Source: Apteryx mantelli
Lineage: Eukaryota; Chordata; Aves; Apterygiformes; Apterygidae
Assembly (NCBI RefSeq): GCF_036417845.1
Contig: NC_089984.1
Coordinates: 2,666,001-2,730,000, forward strand
DNA: 64,000 bases
Reading direction: 5' to 3'
Of this stretch, positions 62,001-64,000 are shown in pieces (position 1 is the stretch's first letter; every line of letters starts with the position of its first letter). Position numbers and translations under genes: made by a program. The notes below the pieces were generated by a model. It was not told the DNA's origin. It saw only the letters and a list, made by a program, of their open reading frames with translations, and searched no databases.

Positions 62001-63609
62001 TTCCTTTTTCAAGGGGACCCAGCCGCAACATCACCAGATACAGATGGCAGTGTAGAAGCCATGGGCATGAAGTGGCTCCTGACTGAACCATGGGGCAAAG
62101 ACACAGCATCTTCCCAGTTCAAAATGCAGCAGTGATACATCACTGACTCTCTAAGGGACCTTGCACCATGTCAGAGATGGGAATATTATGTGTTTATGTT
62201 TATGTCACCTTTTGATTTGGGAAATGAAGACATGCAAATCGTAGCTCTTCCTCTGAGACACATTTGGGCGATGGAGGAAAAAGTGCTCTCCATTTTGCTT
62301 CTTTCTAAGGTACACTTTCAAAAGCAAACATGGCCATGCCAGACTCCAGGTGTAAACTATTCCTGCAGCCTCTTTAACCCCTTTACCAACAATAAACCAA
62401 AGGATTACAAAAGATTTTCAGAAGATGTAGGTTTTGGGGGGTAAACAGGCCCCACGTAGGCCCCTGGTCTTTGGAAACACCTTTTGGAAATCTCCACGAA
62501 GGAAAAAAAACATGAGGTATTCTGTGCCTAGCTGCATCGGGAGAGAAACAGCTTCCCTCATTCAGACCCCCAGAGCAGAGCTGTTACTGAGGGATTTATC
62601 CCAGGGAAATCACATGGCAGTTTGTCTCGAATCTTCCTATCACAATGCAATGATAAGCCTGAGATTTGGTGCTTCTAGTGGTGAGGAAAAGCTGAGCATG
62701 GCTTTTGAAAGAATGCCATGCCATGATGACCCCTTCCTGGGATCATCTTTTGTCAGAGGATATGCTGGGGATGTCTTCCCAGGGATATCCTTCCTAGGAA
62801 CTCCCCCACTAACATCACAGACAGCTACACGCAGCCAGCACATGTCAAAGTTACCAAATATCTTCCACAAGGTGTCTTTCGGCAGGAACATAAGGAAGCA
62901 CTACTCATCAGGACTTGCAGTGCCCAATGTCCAGGGAACACTTGCGTAAGCCTCACTGAGTCCTAATGATAAAGTTTAGGGTTCAGGTCCCCGCTGCCCT
63001 CCTTTGTTTCCGACCTCTCAGTAAGGATGACTGTACCTCTGGTGTGCCGCAGTCACACTGCTCTCCTCGCTCTACGAACTGGTTCCCACACACAGGCCCC
63101 CCATACAGCTCATCAGCCTTGGGGACATTCAGCAAGCAGCTGGTCCTGGGGTCTCCAAGGAACTGCCACATGTCGTGTTCACTGCAGCTGCTGAAGAGCT
63201 TGGGGTAAACCAAGCTTAGGGGGAAGAAAAACAAGTGGTCACAACCAGAGATAACAGCCGTAGAGCCTTTACAGCCACCATCCCAGAGAGCAACCCTCTC
63301 CAGATTCAAGTGTAGCTTCAAAGGTTCATTATTGAAGTGGTGAACGTTGACCTAGCCCCAACCGTCTCAAGAGCTTCACCCCAGGTCTCACTGGGACAGT
63401 ACAGGGAGATATCTAGAGACATTCACTACCCAGGGATAGTTCCATTTCTCCTTCACTCACCCAACACTCGCTGCCATAACACATCCTCCATCAGTTTTGG
63501 GGACAGGACAGTGGCAGTTAGCAAAGTCTTCATCATGAGACATTCCCAGGTTGTGTCCCATCTCGTGAGCCATGGTGGATGCAGCACCAATAGGATTCTC
63601 ACTGTGGTC
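56036..63609 (-). CDS. ADAM8: ADAM8-type metalloprotease-disintegrin, 5'-partial, 15 coding exons
   Basis: A membrane-anchored zinc metalloprotease of the ADAM family; ADAM8 sheds surface proteins on leukocytes and binds integrins. Exons in transcript order: 63609-63461, 63214-63037, 61406-61317, 60224-60029, 59693-59594, 59442-59259, 59131-59054, 58730-58646, 58466-58352, 58235-58058, 57915-57880, 57120-57052, 56665-56615, 56373-56257, 56086-56036. Sum 1677 nt, 558 residues, in frame. Visible in order: zinc site [11 protein letters not shown] with Met-turn CVMAAS; disintegrin domain (from about fragment residue 91); cysteine-rich region; EGF-like module (about 317-344); transmembrane helix (about 358-381); Arg/Pro-rich cytoplasmic tail with several PxxP. 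ADAM8 is favoured by [13 protein letters not shown], the NPLFQ juxtamembrane motif, [11 protein letters not shown] and the end PKVALKPP, all close to human ADAM8. ADAM28 and ADAM9 share single features only. The signal peptide, prodomain and N-terminal half of the protease lie beyond the right edge. Confidence 0.88.
56257..56373 (-). CDS. ADAM8: ADAM8 window exon 14 (proline-rich tail)
   Basis: Thirty-nine codons: [20 protein letters not shown], then [30 protein letters not shown] is very close to APPVPPVKP in the human tail. I chose the acceptor after GTTCATTTGCCAG because it keeps phase 0; a nearer CCACAG at 56348/56349 would break the frame. Confidence 0.83.
56615..56665 (-). CDS. ADAM8: ADAM8 window exon 13 (proline-rich tail)
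   Basis: Seventeen codons: [27 protein letters not shown] is SH3-ligand-like. Phase 0 at both ends; acceptor CCTTCTACTAG, donor GTAGGG. Confidence 0.82.
57052..57120 (-). CDS. ADAM8: ADAM8 window exon 12 (proline-rich tail)
   Basis: Twenty-three codons: [20 protein letters not shown] then PRE. It contains [11 protein letters not shown], an SH3-ligand-like motif. Phase 0 at both ends; acceptor TTTGCTCTAG, donor GTAAGT. Confidence 0.8.
57270..57765 (+). mobile_element. CR1 LINE fragment in ADAM8 intron
   Basis: The plus strand shows 'gcaccttcatcagcaatctg', 'gatgtaccccaccaagtctg', then 'gaccctggcaagggcccatg' and 'ctgacccatgaggagatggg'. It is the same subfamily as the copies at 1.1 and 5.7 kb, opposite in orientation to ADAM8. 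Confidence 0.75.
57880..57915 (-). CDS. ADAM8: ADAM8 window exon 11 (12-residue tail microexon)
   Basis: Twelve codons, [12 protein letters not shown], flanked by CCACTCAG and GTAACC and phase 0 at both ends. PGQP also occurs in the human tail. The small size and weak acceptor tract make this the least certain exon. Confidence 0.6.
58058..58235 (-). CDS. ADAM8: ADAM8 window exon 10 (juxtamembrane cytoplasmic)
   Basis: Reads [20 protein letters not shown], then [20 protein letters not shown], then [28 protein letters not shown] corresponds to GRSNPLFHQ of human ADAM8. Acceptor GCATTGCAG, donor GTAGGA. It ends at phase 0. Confidence 0.93.
58352..58466 (-). CDS. ADAM8: ADAM8 window exon 9 (transmembrane)
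   Basis: Encodes GGSS, then a 24-residue hydrophobic helix from LVVAAML to GFVLI, then the basic stop-transfer [10 protein letters not shown]. Type I topology. Acceptor GTCTCTGCAG, donor GTAAGT. Confidence 0.93.
58646..58730 (-). CDS. ADAM8: ADAM8 window exon 8 (EGF-like end)
   Basis: Reads [20 protein letters not shown] then QKISEITT plus one base. It closes the EGF-like module before the membrane. Acceptor CTGATTTCAG, donor GTACGG. Confidence 0.94.
59054..59131 (-). CDS. ADAM8: ADAM8 window exon 7 (EGF-like start)
   Basis: Reads [20 protein letters not shown] then KCNNHG. It matches human VCWKGRCQD...NCSAQCHNHG. Phase 0 at both ends; acceptor TTCTTCCAG, donor GTATGC. Confidence 0.94.
59259..59442 (-). 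CDS. ADAM8: ADAM8 window exon 6 (cysteine-rich)
   Basis: Reads [20 protein letters not shown], then [20 protein letters not shown], then [20 protein letters not shown] and M. CGxLxC and PxGTKCG are standard in ADAM cysteine-rich domains. It holds an NTS sequon. This middle stretch is the least like human ADAM8. Acceptor CTTGCAG, donor GTGAGC. Confidence 0.92.
59594..59693 (-). CDS. ADAM8: ADAM8 window exon 5 (cysteine-rich)
   Basis: Reads [20 protein letters not shown] then [13 protein letters not shown] plus two bases of Lys. Acceptor GTCCCGCAG, donor GTAAGC. Confidence 0.92.
59694..60028 (-). other. ADAM8: ADAM8 intron, 0.34 kb
   Basis: Nothing recognised. Confidence 0.5.
60029..60224 (-). 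CDS. ADAM8: ADAM8 window exon 4 (disintegrin loop, cysteine-rich start)
   Basis: Reads [20 protein letters not shown], then [20 protein letters not shown], then [20 protein letters not shown] and ALWGA. The disintegrin loop gives R-x6-DLPE-H, close to the RX6DLPEF integrin alpha9beta1-type motif with His in place of Phe. Acceptor TTTTGTGCAG, donor GTAACG. Confidence 0.95.
60225..61316 (-). other. ADAM8: ADAM8 intron, 1.1 kb
   Basis: Contains the small CR1 end fragment at about 60895-61020; nothing else seen. Confidence 0.5.
60895..61020 (+). mobile_element. CR1 LINE 3' end fragment
   Basis: The plus strand reads 'gaatctccattcttggatg', 'caagcatcagctggagaaag', and ends in 'cttctgtgatgttctaac', the CR1 3' terminus. 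It sits in an ADAM8 intron in the orientation opposite to the gene. Confidence 0.6.
61317..61406 (-). CDS. ADAM8: ADAM8 window exon 3 (disintegrin)
   Basis: Thirty codons: [20 protein letters not shown] then [10 protein letters not shown]. Nearly the same cysteine pattern and wording as human ADAM8; it includes an NAT sequon. Phase 0 at both ends; acceptor GCCTTGCAG, donor GTACCT. Confidence 0.95.
61407..63036 (-). other. ADAM8: ADAM8 intron, 1.6 kb
   Basis: No gene or clear repeat recognised; a 171-codon plus-strand open stretch at 62434-62949 has no recognisable motif. Confidence 0.5.
63037..63214 (-). CDS. ADAM8: ADAM8 window exon 2 (protease end, disintegrin start)
   Basis: Reads [20 protein letters not shown], then [20 protein letters not shown], then [23 protein letters not shown]...GEQCDCG is the opening of the disintegrin domain. 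Acceptor CCCCCTAAG, donor GTACAG. Confidence 0.94.
63461..63609 (-). CDS. ADAM8: ADAM8 window exon 1 (zinc-binding active site)
   Basis: Reads [20 protein letters not shown] then [18 protein letters not shown], ending CVMAASV plus two bases of Gly. The three zinc His and the catalytic Glu are all present, so the protease is predicted active. Acceptor GTTCCGCAG, donor GTGAGT. The exon start at DHS matches the human exon junction. Confidence 0.94.
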
Positions 63610-64000
63610 CTGCGGAACAAGAAGTGGAATGAGGTTCAAACGCCTCCTTTCCACAGCATCTCTGCGAGGCCCATTGTTGGTTTTCAACAGTTCAGTGCCA
63701 GGATTTGCTTCTGTCTGCAATTCATTCCCTAACACTACCATGCCAGCATAAATGAAGATGAAAGCTGGGCCTGGTCCCACAGTCTCTGAAGACCTCCAGG
63801 CTGGCCTCTCAGGGGTGTAAGCCAACATATACGTATATATATAATGGCTACCCTGAAATGAAGCTTTTGTGGTCATTCTGGACAGCCATGGGTCCCACAG
63901 CCAACGGCTCATGTCCTAGCAAAGGATGCCATCCCTGGGGAGGGATGGAGAGGCTGAGGAGCACAGTCAGGATGACTGAAGAGCGATTGCAAATCATGTC
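63610..64000 (-). other. ADAM8: ADAM8 intron, partial
   Basis: No exon recognised before the right edge; the next upstream exon of the protease domain lies outside the window. Confidence 0.6.

Noticed and set aside
56036-63609. ADAM28, ADAM9 or ADAM33 instead of ADAM8
   Set aside because: Single motifs fit (DLPE and GMVAN resemble ADAM28), but [13 protein letters not shown], the NPLFQ juxtamembrane block and the PKVALKPP end fit ADAM8 best. The cysteine-rich middle remains less clear.

Overview
This is a window of nuclear DNA from a vertebrate, most likely a bird. Three intron-rich genes have vertebrate-type GT-AG introns, and the interspersed repeats I recognise are all CR1 LINE fragments, mostly 5'-truncated and on both strands. 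I saw no mammalian-type Alu, B1 or L1 elements. The introns are compact, which fits a bird better than a turtle or crocodilian, but the species cannot be named from sequence alone.

Layout. (1) 1-29.3 kb, plus strand: CHUK (IKK-alpha), 18 coding exons covering about residue 106 to the stop at 28477, probably exons 4-21. The exons join in frame to 640 codons plus stop and keep the HRD loop, both activation-loop serines, the ubiquitin-like domain, the helical scaffold and the NEMO-binding tail. The start of the gene lies left of the window. (2) 29.4-30.0 kb: a strong CpG island, the ERLIN1 promoter, starting less than 100 bp after the CHUK poly(A) signal. (3) 30.9-49.3 kb, plus strand: complete ERLIN1 coding region, 11 coding exons, 347 residues. 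(4) 49.3-55.1 kb: ERLIN1 3' flank and a convergent intergenic zone with no convincing gene. (5) 55.1-63.6 kb, minus strand: the 3' two thirds of an ADAM metalloprotease gene best matched to ADAM8. It has 15 coding exons, from the zinc-binding active site through the disintegrin, cysteine-rich, EGF-like and transmembrane parts to a proline-rich cytoplasmic tail; earlier exons lie beyond the right edge.

How the genes relate. CHUK is the cytosolic and nuclear kinase of canonical and especially non-canonical NF-kB signalling. ERLIN1 is an ER-membrane scaffold for ER-associated degradation and sterol control. ADAM8 is a leukocyte sheddase at the cell surface. They do not form one pathway. CHUK followed head-to-tail by ERLIN1 is the arrangement I know from mammals. 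ERLIN1 facing ADAM8 is not the human arrangement (10q24 and 10q26 respectively), so it marks a lineage rearrangement.

I found no wholly new biological system. The most useful observations are the very tight CHUK/ERLIN1 junction with a palindromic RFX-type X-box, the ADAM8 tail built from consecutive small phase-0 exons carrying PxxP modules, a perfect 44-bp tandem duplication with an internal hairpin in ERLIN1, and a CR1 abutting an ERLIN1 splice acceptor. All exon joins were derived by hand from splice signals, reading-frame continuity and remembered family sequences; no alignment was run.
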